A program made the position numbers and the translations under genes. Source: Heligmosomoides polygyrus polygyrus (taxonomy: Eukaryota > Nematoda > Chromadorea > Rhabditida > Heligmosomidae). From it: a stretch of 64,000 bases of DNA. Each line of letters begins with the position of its first letter. Within the stretch, counting starts at the first letter, position 1. Positions 44,801 to 55,639 of this stretch are shown here, in pieces. Location of the stretch: assembly GCA_947396885.1 (NCBI GenBank), contig OX377202.1, forward strand, positions 31,735,407 through 31,799,406. The letters run 5' to 3'. The notes under the pieces are model-generated. The model searched no databases and was not told where the DNA came from. It saw nothing but the letters and a program-made list of their open reading frames with translations.

Positions 44801-46599
44801 ATTATGTGCGCTGTGACTGGTAGTACTTCAAGCGCTTCCGAGTCTTCCAGAACGCCCTGAAGTCTGGCTGCCAGACAAATACGACGAAAAAAAAATGACA
44901 ATCGTGGACGAGCCTTCATCAAAGAACATATCATTTCTCCTTTTGAATTATCCAGAGCCTTCTTGGTTACCTCTCCCTTCGGCTGCTTTCATTGCTTGAT
45001 TGGATCGCGATTTTCAGTGTCGAGTGATTCTGTGGGACCAACCAAGATTTTAAGTTTGATAGACCGTTCCCAACACCTACACTCCCAAAGACTCAAGTTC
45101 CCATGTTTCGCACCAACAGCTAAATACCAACACTCTTCGCTCATTCTTTTTCCAGCCCAAACATACCTTACCCTACTGTCAAAGTTGAAGAGTAATTCGA
45201 ATTTCTCGCTATTAATACCAAAAATTGCGAAGAAAAGAAATTGTTTTCCATTTCCCTGAGTTCCAGGATGTGTTTCCAAAAAGTATCAATTAGTTGCCCT
45301 TATTGACGGTCGCTATTTATGGTCACTCCATTTCTGAAAACTGTATGCATTGCTGAAGGCGTTAAATCTCAGCTGGGTTTTTCAGTGCCGGCAATCAAGC
45401 GGCATAGCCAGCATATGTTCTGTCTGGTACGGCAATAACACAACGTAATAAACGAAAGCAAGCGGGCTTCCTCCTCAACGAACTGCTCAGCAGGAGCTGT
45501 GCACCGGCCTGATCTGTCTGATTGCTGAGTGACGCTTCCTTTTAAGTTGTCCTCTCTGTGAATTTGCTCGAAAACTTCAGAGAAGGATGGGCAAAATTGT
45601 ACGCAGAGAATGATCACTGTGAGAAGCAGTAAAACTGGAGAATCTCTTGCCTCACTATCCTGCTTGTAGTGAAATTCGACAATGCACGTCGTGAGGAACC
45701 GTCCAGGATCGACTTTCCATAAATCTCGGCATGACGTTGTTCGATTATGACGTGAACTTGATAAGCTATCGCCTATCTGACCTCCCATTCTGATCCTGTC
45801 TCTGTTTTTCCTAAGAACATTACTCTGCAGGGTGAAATGATGCTGCAGTGAGTGGCGTTGTGAATGCTTCCGACTTTTCCAGGCTCCGAAAAAGGCAAAG
45901 TTGTCGAAACATCAGTCGCTATCAACTATGGTCGATAGCTTATCAAGCTCACATCATAATTTGAAAGGGTTTCTAAGATGTTAAACTGTGTAAGGGTGAA
46001 TGACAAGTTTTCATTTTCGGAAAGTGCCAGCAATTCTAGACATAATCAAGGATCCTAGTCGGGAGAGGACATCTTCTCAATTTCCCCTAGAGTCCTCGTG
46101 AGGAAGCTACTGGTGCACACGGAAAATTTAAAGGAGAATGAATGGTAGACACTAAAGGCGATGCTCCAGAACTCTTCTTTGTTTTTTTTTGAGTATTTTC
46201 GTTCAATATAGTGAAAAGTCGTTCTCTTAAATGACCGAACCGCTATAACAACCACACCTTGCTCGTTAGAGTTTATGAGCTAGCGCTCGATAAAATATTA
46301 AGTTATACAAAATAAGCCAAAAATGGTTTTGAAAACTTGAAGATGTGATTTGTATGCTTCGAAGGTTCAAAATCCATTTTCGTGTGTTATTCAATGCGTT
46401 GCTTCAGTGGTATATTGACAGGATGACAAACAATGGCAATAATTGCAAACGATCTTGGAGAAAAAGGCTTTGATACCTATCAGAAGGATGTCTAGTTTCG
46501 ATCAAAACTCTTGCGCTAGACAGAAGTCCCTGCTGTCGCAAAAGTTTTGGTCACAACTACATAGACGTCCTTCTAACAGCTTCTATCCTCTGTACCAGC
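41801..46599. other. No gene confirmed
   Basis: Diverged, unassigned sequence. Around 44523-44597 CTGGCCTAGTCGGTAG and, later, AGCTTCGAATGAC resemble tRNA A and B boxes but do not fold into a tRNA. 43800-44200 is GC-richer with several overlapping ORFs and no recognisable product. A degraded CTGAAGA/GAAAC-type motif lies at 45889-45916. Confidence 0.4.
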
Positions 46600-47152
46600 C
46601 GCTGTAGGCTCAAGCAAAAGTTAAAAACCACTTTGGTACTTTCACACGAGCATGAAAAAGCTTGAGGGAAGAACCAGTCTCTCTATCTTAAAGCAACACC
46701 GCAGCAATAAGCCAACAACTTTCTTGCAAAGCATGGCTAGCGTTCCGCCAGCTTGAGAGAAATTCTATCTCGAAGATGAGAATTAGTTCGACTGCTGTGT
46801 GTGCTTCTGCAACAAGTTTGAGCTGCTGGGTTTGTTCCCATAATGCTAGGGTTTTTCAAAACTGACACTCTAAAAGATATTCGTAGGGGTTTAGATCGGA
46901 GTTAAAACTGTTCCAATTCTAGCACTTGACATTGCGATTCCAGGACCACGATGCCGATGTGCCTGCCCACGTCCACTCTAGCGCTATACATAGCGGACTA
47001 GAGATCTTCAACTCCTCTTTGATATGGGAATGAAAGGTCCTCCCAAGGCTCCAGATGTTCCTCAGAGTTCGCCTTGTTTTCAGAAGGGTGATACAAACAA
47101 GACCGAAACTTTTAAAATCCTCCACCCTTGTTCGGAACTTCCTTCCTCTCAA
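46600..47152 (-). pseudogene. Tc1-like transposase remnant, - strand
   Basis: The minus frame at 46919-47152 ends at a stop and continues in the same frame as NWNSFNSDLNPYEYLLECQF, resembling the conserved W-P-x-x-SPDLNPxEYLW block of Tc1-like transposases that contains the third acidic residue. Upstream residues (RTLRNIW, HIKEELKI) do not resolve. Several stops; non-functional. The family assignment rests mainly on this one block. Confidence 0.4.
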
Positions 47153-47248
47153 ACATACTGTTTTTTAAGTTTTTATTTGATCAAGCTCTATGTGCGCTCT
47201 GTAATAATTTTTTAATTACTTACTTACTTTGATACTTTGATGGCCCTT

Positions 47249-48605
47249 TTATCGGCTGGAGGTCTTCTCAGCGGTGACCACAACTCTTCTAGACCGCTCG
47301 ATCTCTGGCTGCTTGCATCCAGTGAGGCAGACTCCGCTCTCTGAACGATCTTGAGAATGAGTCTGCCCATCGCGTTGGCGGTCGTCCCAGTGGTCTCTTA
47401 TGGTCTCTCGGGAGCCATTCTGTGACAAGGAGACTCCATCTATCGTCCTTTCGTCAAGCAGGTATCCGACCCAGCGATATTTGGACTTCTTCATGTACTG
47501 CAGCGGGTCTGCTAATTGCGACTTCTCCCGTAGCTCCGAGCTTCATATGCCTTCTTGCCATTGCTGACGAAGGCTTGTCCTCAGAAGACATCTCTCCAGT
47601 TCACGATGCGTAGTTTGCATTGCTCTGGCGATTGTCTTGTTGTCGGGCCAGATTTCCGTCGCGTAACACATCGCAGGCAGTACAGAGGCGTTGAATCTCG
47701 AGGCCCTGAGGCCGAGATCCTTGACCTGATCTGTGACTTCGCGAATCGAACTGAAGGCTGCCAATGCTGCGCGACTCCTGCGGGCGATTTCAGGAGCGAG
47801 GTCGTTATCCATGTTCAGCTCTCTTCCCAGATAGACGTAGGAGGCGACCTGTTGCGGAGCGACTCCATTTAACCTTGCGAGTCCCGTGTCATACCACTGG
47901 TTGACCACAAATCGCGTTTTGGACATATTCATGTCCAACCCAATCTTCATACCTGCCACATTGAGCTCGTTCAGCATTTCCTCGACTTCTGCCGTGCTGG
48001 TAGAGATGAGAACAATATTGTCGGCGAAGCGAAGGTTGCTGATCCATTTACCCTCGACAAGGTAGCCTTTATCGTCCCAGTTCAAGTCTTTCATGGCATC
48101 CTGGAGTGCCGCTGTGAATAGCTTGGGAGAAATCGTGTCTCCCTGCCGTACTCCTTTCCCGATAGGAATTTTAAGCTTTCGATCGAACAGCTGGATGGTA
48201 GTCGATGTGTTCGAGAAGCATTCGTCGAGAAGTCGGGTGTAGGGCGATGGTATACCAGCGTGCACAAGTGAGTTCAGAATGGCGTTGATTTCCACAGAGT
48301 CGAACGCTTTCCGGTAACCCACGAAGACAAGGACAAGTGGGAGGTGGTATTCGCGGCTCCTCTCGATGAGCTGTGAGACAGTCCGAATATGGTCCATGCA
48401 GGAGAAATCCTTGCGAAACCCTGCTTGCTCCACTGGCTGATATTCATCCAAGCAACGCTCCATGCCGTTAAGCAGTATCTTGGTGAAGATCTCGTACACA
48501 ACCGAGAGAAGACTGATGGGTCGGTAGTTGATGATATCCTCCTGCTGACTTTTTTTTTTGAAGATTAGAACTATTTTCGACTTTTTCCATAAGTCCGGAA
48601 TGAAT
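47249..48605 (-). pseudogene. 5'-truncated RTE LINE with 318-codon reverse transcriptase frame
   Basis: The longest ORF in the window (47543-48499), and open upstream to about 48605. Motifs in order: LWKKSKIVLIFKKKS, DIINYRPISLLSVVYEIF, QAGFRKDFSCMDHIRT, YRKAFDSVE (first catalytic Asp), GVRQGDTISPKLFTAAL, LRFADNIVLIS and SYVYLGRELNMDNDLAPEI. The active-site FADD is FADN, so the second Asp is lost. The C-terminal part continues in another frame (KYRWVGYLL, ETIRDHWDDRQRDG) to about 47260. The endonuclease domain is absent: 5' truncation at insertion, as usual for LINEs. Less decayed than the other RTE copies here. Confidence 0.85.
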
Positions 48606-48609
48606 AAAA

Positions 48610-49130
48610 ATTACTAAAAAATTAATTAATTATTTAAAAATTATATGAAACAATTCTTTTCACACTCGCTAATAACAAGTTCATTAAGTGTCCATATAGC
48701 CTGTTCGCGTAATTTAGTTCTCCCCGCTTTGTGACAAATTCACGGATGCTTTTCTGCTACTGACTATTAGGATACGTTGCTGGGGTTGAGGTCGGTTCTG
48801 GTTTTTAGGTTGGAGTCGTTTCTGGGTAACCTTTCTTCCACACAACTCATTAAAGTCGCCTCGAATTGTGAATGCTGGGCCGGTATCGAACGAAACGCTG
48901 GAAGTTTGTCCTGTTTTGAAAGCTTCCAAGATCTTCATATAGGGAATGATTGCTGCCAATTGGAGTCATGCAGAAATAAAACAATAGAAGCTTTTTAATA
49001 GAAGGGCGTTTAACAGCTTGCGATGGAAAAGGAATGTCCGCCCTCCCAGTTTTAACGTTTTCGACAACACAATAAGGAAAAGGATGAAGCGTAAAAAACG
49101 TTACTCAACCCTTTTTCGGATCCGCCACCT
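48610..49130. other. No gene recognised
   Basis: A/T-rich flank of the LINE, with TTAATTAATTATTTAAAAATTA near 48620. No exon found. Confidence 0.45.
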
Positions 49131-49139
49131 TTCCTACAT

Positions 49140-49270
49140 CTACGCAGTTGATTTGAATGCGGCTTGGCAATACAATGTCTTGCGGTGGCGGCCGATTAAC
49201 AAGTCAGCGCTTTATTTTTCCCAGACTAGTCTGGCATCAGTTCGCGCTTCCTCTCGCCTCTTACACGCTC
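49140..49270 (-). mobile_element. Partial SINE copy, - strand
   Basis: TTGATTTGAATGCGGCTTGG, CAATACAATGTCTTGCGG, CGATTAACAAGTCAGCGC and CCCAGACTAGTCTGGCATCA match the tail half of the SINE family. Confidence 0.6.
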
Positions 49271-49449
49271 CTGACAACAGTATAACTGGTAGTAGGCACT
49301 TTTCAAATTCCGCTCAGATTTTTTTTGAAAAAAAATATCTCCGTCTCTCCGGGGCTGGTGTGCTTTCGAAGCCCTTTCGCAGGCACCGGTACATGCGAAA
49401 GCACTTGTTCGTCACCACGGCCAACGCCGCCTTTATTCCCTATCTATAA

Positions 49450-51238
49450 TTTAACAAGATAGATGTACTTCGTGGTAAATGGCTATTTTCAAATCATAAA
49501 AAATTCGGCAAGGTTCATAAAGGCCGTTGGGAAGTAATGATAGGCAAATGAAATCGTCTGGCTCTGCATGTTCAGTCACCTAGCGTTTTAATCCCAGCGC
49601 TATTCCTTAGTCATACGCTATTTGTGAAAGAAGTGAAGTGAAGTGAGGCCACATCTTGACGCTCGGCCCCGGATAGACACTTTTTCGGCTCCTTCATCAA
49701 ACATATGAGCATTCGAAGCATCTGCAGTCGTTAAACTTGACGGAATTTCAGGACCGAAACAGAAATAGTTTTGCCCAAGAATTCGATTTTAGAATTGAAT
49801 AAATTTACCTTGTAAGTGCTATGAGTGATTTCTTTTCAACATGAACTGGTTATCAAGAATGAAGTTGTGATGTACATTGTCCTAGAACACGCTCGCTTTT
49901 TGTCGAGCAGAACAGCAATCCAAATATTAGAGCAGCTATCTCTTTGTTACTCGTTCAAGACAAATGCCACAGCTTGTCGAGTGTCCTCTACTTTACAGCT
50001 CAGTCCAGACTCTAGACTCATGGTTCTGTTCCCGCATAGTCTAGTCAAGCTTTCCATCCCTTACATAGAATTCTGTAATTTGATAGTGAACTTTTTTGGG
50101 AAGGAACAACAAACCCTGATTTGTCGATCGGATGGCCGCCGTAAATGATGGAAGAATAGGCCAAAAACGCATTAGTTGGCCTCTGCTATATCTACCAGGA
50201 AAAAAAAGTGTGACGCGTTCCAAAAAAAGTTGATAAACGACGAGCTTTGCTATTTATTCTTTATTAACTGTGATCATCTAGAACTTGACCCAATTCAAAA
50301 ATTACTTTTCAAGATAGATTTTTTGAAAGCAGCACTAACCGTTGGGTTTGTTAAAAAGTTTTTAGCGCAATAAGGTTCTGAGTTTTTTCACCAAAAGACC
50401 ATCAGTATTAAATTTTTAAAGAAAAATGTTCGGAATTGCTTGCTTTGATCTCTATTCGAGATTTTAAACAATTTAGTGAAGACTCATACCATGATGGAAA
50501 GGGTTTGAAAATGAAAACAATATAGCGAGAGATTTGTACGGTAGAGAACTTGCAGGGATATTGCATGCCGAATTGATGCATTAATTTTAGGGTGGTGTAC
50601 AAAGTATTGCAAGGAAAAATTTGCACTGATTGAATGATCGATATTAAATTTATTACCTCCTTAGCTTCACTGAAGTTCAGTGAGTTGTTTGGTATTCATA
50701 AAATTGAAATCCACGCATCTGAGGTCTATCTTGGTGCCCACATGAAGCTTTGAGATCAAAAAATAAACACTTTTTATGTCTGGCCTTAAAGAAGGTTTAA
50801 TTAAATACATTTTCGTTCATCTAACGATGTCAATTCCACAAGAGCACCTTCGAGCCTTCATCTGATATGTAGGCATGGCGTCGTGGCACTGGAACAACCG
50901 CTCGAAACATCAGCAGCGCATGGGGAGAGGACACCGCTGAATAGGATCTGTAAAGCTAGGATAGCCGTGATAACTAGCCTGCTTTCGGAGAGGGCTTATC
51001 AAGGCCAGTCTCTTTTATAATATGGCGAAACTCGCCTACAATTACAAAGCTTTGCAATGCATTTCGAGGGGATCAGGACATCGCTAGCTAACCCAAGATT
51101 TGAGTGGAATATTCCAGCTATGGTAGAGCCGCTCGGTAAAGCGGCCACTGCAAAGACGGTGGAGCGTCATCCCATCGCGCTCATCTCCTAAAAGGATGGG
51201 AAGGGACATCGGAACAGTGGACGATTTCCTGGAAGTGT
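49450..51238. other. No gene recognised
   Basis: Ordinary A/T-rich sequence. No exon with paired splice sites or transposon motif found. Confidence 0.45.
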
Positions 51239-51250
51239 GGGGGGGGGGGG
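51239..51250. repeat. Poly-G tract, 12 bases
   Basis: An uninterrupted run of 12 G, opposite in strand to the C tract about 200 bases downstream. Confidence 0.95.
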
Positions 51251-51453
51251 CGACAATTCCTTTTTGGATTTTTTCTGGCTGGAGGAAGAAGCATAAGCAC
51301 CGGCCGCGAGATGATTTATGGTTTTGCCGTGCGAACGAACCGCTCTTCTCTCCGCCGGGCCTGTAAAGAACAGCTGGTTTCGAACTGCGAAGCTGCGAAT
51401 GGTTCTTGTTTCCTGTGTGCCAGCCACCTGTGCCGCTAGCCGCACTAATCTCG

Positions 51454-51467
51454 CCCCCCCCCCCCCC
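51454..51467. repeat. Poly-C tract, 14 bases
   Basis: The longest mononucleotide run in the window, 14 C. With the G tract at 51239-51250 it could pair across about 200 bases. Confidence 0.95.
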
Positions 51468-51556
51468 TCTCATTTCTATCGCTCGGCCGACACTCGGTTG
51501 TTCGGCTCACCTTGGGAGCGGGCGGACCTCCGATACCAGCCACCCCTACTGCCCAG

Positions 51557-52012
51557 ATGCCGCCGCCTAGACGTGGTAAGCTCCTTAGCCCATTTCGGAG
51601 AAGTCAAACTCCTTCGTTCCTTCTCTTTTCATCTCTTTCGAACTTCCGCCTGTGCAGGTACTGCGCTAAAAACGTCCGACGACTGCACACCACAATTTGA
51701 TGAAAGAGGGTGCTTCTTCTGGTGAGGTGTAGGAACCATAACCGAGTGTAAACTCCGGTCTACCAGGATTTGTTGATTCGATCCCGATCACTGAAGCCGG
51801 TAGTACCCATTCCGTTGTTAAAGCTACCGATACGACCGGCTCCACGTTTCGATGCCCTCTATGCCCCGCTGCCAGCTGAGCATGTCAGCTCCGATAACGA
51901 TATGTGGCCTCCGCTAAAATATAATCGCTCGAAGCGAATGGTGTGCAGACATAGCCGAATGAGGCAGGCAAGTGTACGAGCTTCCAAAAGAGCTAAAGGA
52001 AAGCAACGCTGA
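51557..52012 (+). CDS. Candidate gene, exon structure unresolved
   Basis: CTACTGCCCAG|ATGCCGCCG is a possible trans-splice acceptor touching an ATG. The first exon 51557-51575 has a GTAAGC donor. Exon 2 from 51658 (acceptor CCTGTGCAG) keeps the frame and reads GTALKTSDDCTPQFDERGC, then FFW and a stop at 51725, giving only 28 residues. Downstream a frame open from 51748 to the TGA at 52012 reads LLIRSRSLKPVVPIPLLKL, then APRFDALYAPLPAEHVSSD and a basic end (RASKRAKGKQR), which looks protein-like. I could not join it to exon 2 without a frame clash. So there is either a missed exon, two transcripts, or a decayed gene. I do not recognise the product. Confidence 0.3.
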
Positions 52013-52880
52013 ACGCTACACACAGATTACGCTCTCTTCTCTACCACACTCATTTTTGGAAACTTCATGAGGTTCCTAGCGATCCTTTATTAACTTTCAC
52101 TCATGGTGGTCGACAACTGTTCAACTTGATCTCAAGCCTCGTCATTTCCAGCGGCATACTGGAATCGGAAATCGAAAACGTTATTCCCAACCACTACTCG
52201 GCTAATGTGGGAGTGAAACTAATTATTAGATAAAAGCAGCTTTATCCGTATCCTTCGAGCACTTCACGCTCTTTTTGTTTGTTTCAGCTTCAACTTGTGT
52301 TACAAATTAGTCTATTAGATCTGATCTGCTTCATTTGTTCTGTTCTCAGTTTTGCCGCTCTTTTTTCATAGACTTTTTGGCGATTTAACACATCTTGTCG
52401 TTTTTTGTGAGTTGGCGCTTTAAAGAGTTTCTAATGTTAAGAGGAACGGATTTTGAGCTTTCCTTCTTGGAGAGGAAAAGTCAAAATTGGCCTCATCGTT
52501 TATAGTTTCGGTTCTGGATGTGTCAGAATGGAGTCGAAATTTGAGTGCTTCAGTATGTAGCTCAAGACAGTCAAAAAATGTGACAGCCTCGACCGTCGAC
52601 GACGGTGTGAGATGCATAGAATTCCAGGATGACGAAGAGTCTCAAAACCAAGGAGCGCCCTGCTCGTTCAAAGAAAGAAGTAGAATCAAAGTCCAAACGA
52701 CTTTTTGTCAGTGCTCGGAAATCCAAGACATCACGGCAGTCGTGCAGAGGCACTTTGTGCATTGTGAAAAAGAAACTCCACTTAGTCGGGGCTCTGTTGC
52801 ATCTTAGGGTGATGATATGTTTGAATTTTTTGCAGTTTTTAATTAAAAAGTCAAACTATTTTTGAAAAGATAGCTATGTT
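52013..52880. other. No gene recognised
   Basis: A strong acceptor (TTTGTTTGTTTCAG) at about 52273-52287 has no clear coding frame after it. Otherwise unassigned. Confidence 0.4.
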
Positions 52881-52894
52881 TAATAAGTAGTAGG

Positions 52895-53860
52895 TCATGA
52901 GTTCCTCAGGGTGGAGTATTGTCTCCTGTACTGTTTAGCATATATACTTTCGAACTTCCAGGTCTAATAAGATCAACGGATGTAAACTGCTGTGCTTTTG
53001 CAGATGATCTAAAAATATACAAGGCTGTCTCCTCTGTTCTTGATTGCTGTACTCTTCAAGATGCACTTAACAGCGTTCACCAGTGGTGAATTACTTGGGG
53101 CCTCCCAATCTCAAAGGAAAAGACTAAACTGCTCAGTATAGGAACGAGAAAAGTCAACTATGATTATACAGGTTCGTCGATTTGAAGGTTCGCCGATTGA
53201 GAATGTGGAGCAGATCCGAGACCTGGGATTTCTTATAACCAGAAATTTAAGCTATGATTATCATTGCGAACAAATCGCAGTAAAAGCTACCATGGTTGTG
53301 TATAATTTGTTTAGAGCCTTAGTTACTAGAAATACCAAGGTGGTCATCACAGCGTTCAAATGTTTCAAATGTTTCGTTAGGCCCTTCCTGGAGTGTGGCA
53401 TGGTGATTTTTAATCCATCCAAGAAGAAAACCATACAAAAGCTTGAACTGTTTCACAAGAAAACTGATCATCCGCGAGCAGTGTTTCGTGTTTGGTCATA
53501 TGCCTCCACTTTTAGAGCGCAATCGCATTTTCGGCCTTCATTCACTTGCTTACAGAAGACGCAAATTTGATCTGATATGGTTTTACAAAATTCTGCAACC
53601 TGAACATAAATGAGTTTTGCGCATCGAGAAGGTCGATTACCAGAGGAGGTTCACTTAAGTTCTTTCCTATCAAAGCAAGGTCAAAATACAGAGTAGACTA
53701 TTTCTCTGCGAGAGCTGCTTCTGATTGCTTGAAGTTGTTGAAACGAGCCACCAGAGCCTTCCTGACAACCTTTCATCCTTTAAAGGCATTTTAGACCGAT
53801 GGCTCAGCGCGACTTCATTCTCATTCTCACAATTCTGTACTCATATCCTACCGGTTTAAT
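52895..53860 (+). pseudogene. CR1/Jockey-like non-LTR reverse transcriptase remnant
   Basis: Around 52900-53090 one frame reads VPQGGVLSPVLFSIYTFELP, then CCAFADDLKIYKAVSS and GLPISKEKTKLLSIG, the palm and thumb motifs including the FADD box. The ORF at 53160-53570 continues VEQIRDLGFLITRNLSYDYH and ECGMVIFNPSKKKTIQKLEL, the usual C-terminal part. Stops and a frame change make it inactive. The pattern (VPQGSVLSP, DLGF, PSKKK) is CR1/Jockey-like rather than RTE; the exact clade is uncertain. Confidence 0.7.
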
Positions 53861-53971
53861 TTTAGGTTTCTACGTTACCTAATGCATTTTCTATCAACTC
53901 ATGCGTTTATTTCACATGATTAGTTCATGTAATAAATATATATTTTCGAAAACATTAAAAAGTTTATTTTT

Positions 53972-54182
53972 GCTTCTGTGCGAGCAAGGTTGGTAGGTGG
54001 AAAGTTTATTCTAGGCCTGAGGGTTCGACCGTTTTGTGGTCTTCAGAGGCACGACCTTCCACCACTGGTTGTGTCAGCAACTCTTTGTTAGCAGCCCAGT
54101 AGCGAACGTTCGCAAGACGAAGCGGTCGAAACGTCAGACCTAGAATAAACTTTCCACTTACCAGCCTCGCTGGCACAGAAGC
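53972..54182. repeat. 60-bp terminal inverted repeat fold-back upstream of the Penelope-like element
   Basis: Arms 53972-54031 and 54123-54182 are inverse copies with 7 mismatches in 60, starting GCTTCTGTGC and containing AAGTTTATTCTAGG. The inner arm ends carry TTCGACCG and CGGTCGAA. The core motif is CTTCAGAGG on one side and CGAAACGTCAG on the other. This may be the inverted pseudo-LTR of the Penelope-like element that follows. Confidence 0.8.
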
Positions 54183-54289
54183 AGAAATATCGCAGCTGAT
54201 AAAGATGCCGAGGTTTCAAGATGAGAAAACATGGAGACTATTAAAAAGTTTGTTACAAAATTAGGAAAGAATAAGTCTACTCGCATATC

Positions 54290-55400
54290 ATGGAGATTTA
54301 CTCCCAATCTTTCTCTGAAGTTTGCTTAACAAAATTTCGTGCACCGCTCCTCTTCATTAAAGAGCCAGCAGAGAACCACTTCACAATGGCTCGTCCAATT
54401 GTGAGGAACGCAGCGCCAAGGACCTTCAGTATTACATCTTTAAGTGGGCCAATGAGTACTACAGGCATGTCAGATGGTTGGTCGTGGGTTAGCGCCTGGC
54501 TCCTGTGTTAGCCATAGCTTTTATGTCTAAAATAGAGAGACCCGTCCTGGAACGTAGACCCTTACTGCATATTATCGGTAAATTGATGATTGCTTTATCG
54601 TATGCCCCACGCAAAACGAAATGGGCACCTGTTTCGAATTGCTCAATCACCAAGCGGAGCACATTAAGCTCACAAGGGTAAAGACGACAAATTACTGACT
54701 GCCGTTCCTGAACGCTGAAGTCCGTCTCTCTGAGAGCACCTTCCAAACTAGGTGGTACCGGAAACCTAGTAAAAAGAACATAATAGTGCACCTCCGTTCT
54801 GCACATCTTCGCATTACTAAAAGGGCCATTGTTCAGAGCATGTTCCGCACAGCTGCATTAGTGTCTTCCAAAGAGGACTTGAAGTCTTCATCAATGGAAA
54901 TGGCTTCTCGCATTGCTTTGTCAAATGGGTACGTGCCCGACAACATGCTTAAGAGAGATAGTCGACCGGCAGCAGCTCGAACACGCAGCGTTCAAGAACG
55001 TAACAAGGTTCCATTTTCAGTGCGCTTTATAATAGATGCACTCAACGCCCAATTGCGGGACTGTGTTCGCATGGCCGAGCTAGACGACCGCGTAAGGGTC
55101 GTTGAGATCCCTCACGCCAACCTTAAGGCGCAGCTTGTTAGAAACCGTCTCTATGAAAGCGCGTGTACTACTCCTTCCGGCATGGTTTGTCCGTATGGTA
55201 GGGAAAGCGACTGTAGAGTTCGGGAACGGTTACCTCATAAAGTAAATGCAACGAAGAATACGTCGGTGAGACGGGTAATCCTCTTTGGGTCAGAGTGAAG
55301 GAGCACGTGGATAAACTGGATAAGTGCAAGGCCTCCACGTCTTTGGGAGAACACAGACTGCGAAGTCATTGTGGTGTGGCGGTTGGAATAGCGGCGACGA
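54290..55400 (+). pseudogene. Penelope-like element: reverse transcriptase end and GIY-YIG endonuclease
   Basis: From about 54573 a frame reads IDDCFIVCPTQNEMGTCFEL, preceded by a TAA where YIDD would need Tyr, then LPFLNAEVRLSESTFQTRWY and RKPSKKNIIVHLRSAH: Penelope-type reverse transcriptase C-terminus. The ORF 54786-55298 continues with VPFSVRFIIDALNAQLRDC, a Cys-rich linker (CTTPSGMVCPYGRESDC), then in the next frame EEYVGETGNPLWVRVKEH, the G-x-x-Y-x-G core of the GIY-YIG endonuclease. Stops in the YIDD region and after TTNY, plus a frameshift near 55240, kill the copy. Penelope-like elements are a class apart from LINEs and LTR elements. Confidence 0.8.
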
Positions 55401-55443
55401 CCCTAGCGCGTAAGGCTAGGGTCGCCGCCGCTATTCCAACCGC
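55379..55443. repeat. 29-bp inverted repeat (hairpin), 1 mismatch
   Basis: Arms 55379-55407 and 55415-55443 (GCGGTTGGAATAGCGGCG.. and inverse) with a 7-base loop GCGTAAG. It follows directly on the endonuclease-coding end of the Penelope-like element. Confidence 0.9.
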
Positions 55444-55554
55444 TCCGTTAACCGTTTATACCTCGCCGCGCCGTTACGCGATTTCAGTTAGAAAGGGGAG
55501 CGTCAGCGACGCGCAGACACGAGCTTCGGGCTTATGTCATACCACCGCTCACCT

Positions 55555-55637
55555 CGAGCGAAGCCTAATGATAAGCTCCCATATCGATCGCGCGAAGCGA
55601 TGAGTCGATATGGGAGCCTACCATTAGGCTTCGCTCG
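55555..55637. repeat. 33-bp inverted repeat (hairpin), 2 mismatches
   Basis: Arms 55555-55587 and 55605-55637 (CGAGCGAAGCCTAATG.. and inverse), loop 17 bases. The second long hairpin within 260 bases at the 3' side of the Penelope-like element. Confidence 0.9.
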
Positions 55638-55639
55638 GG

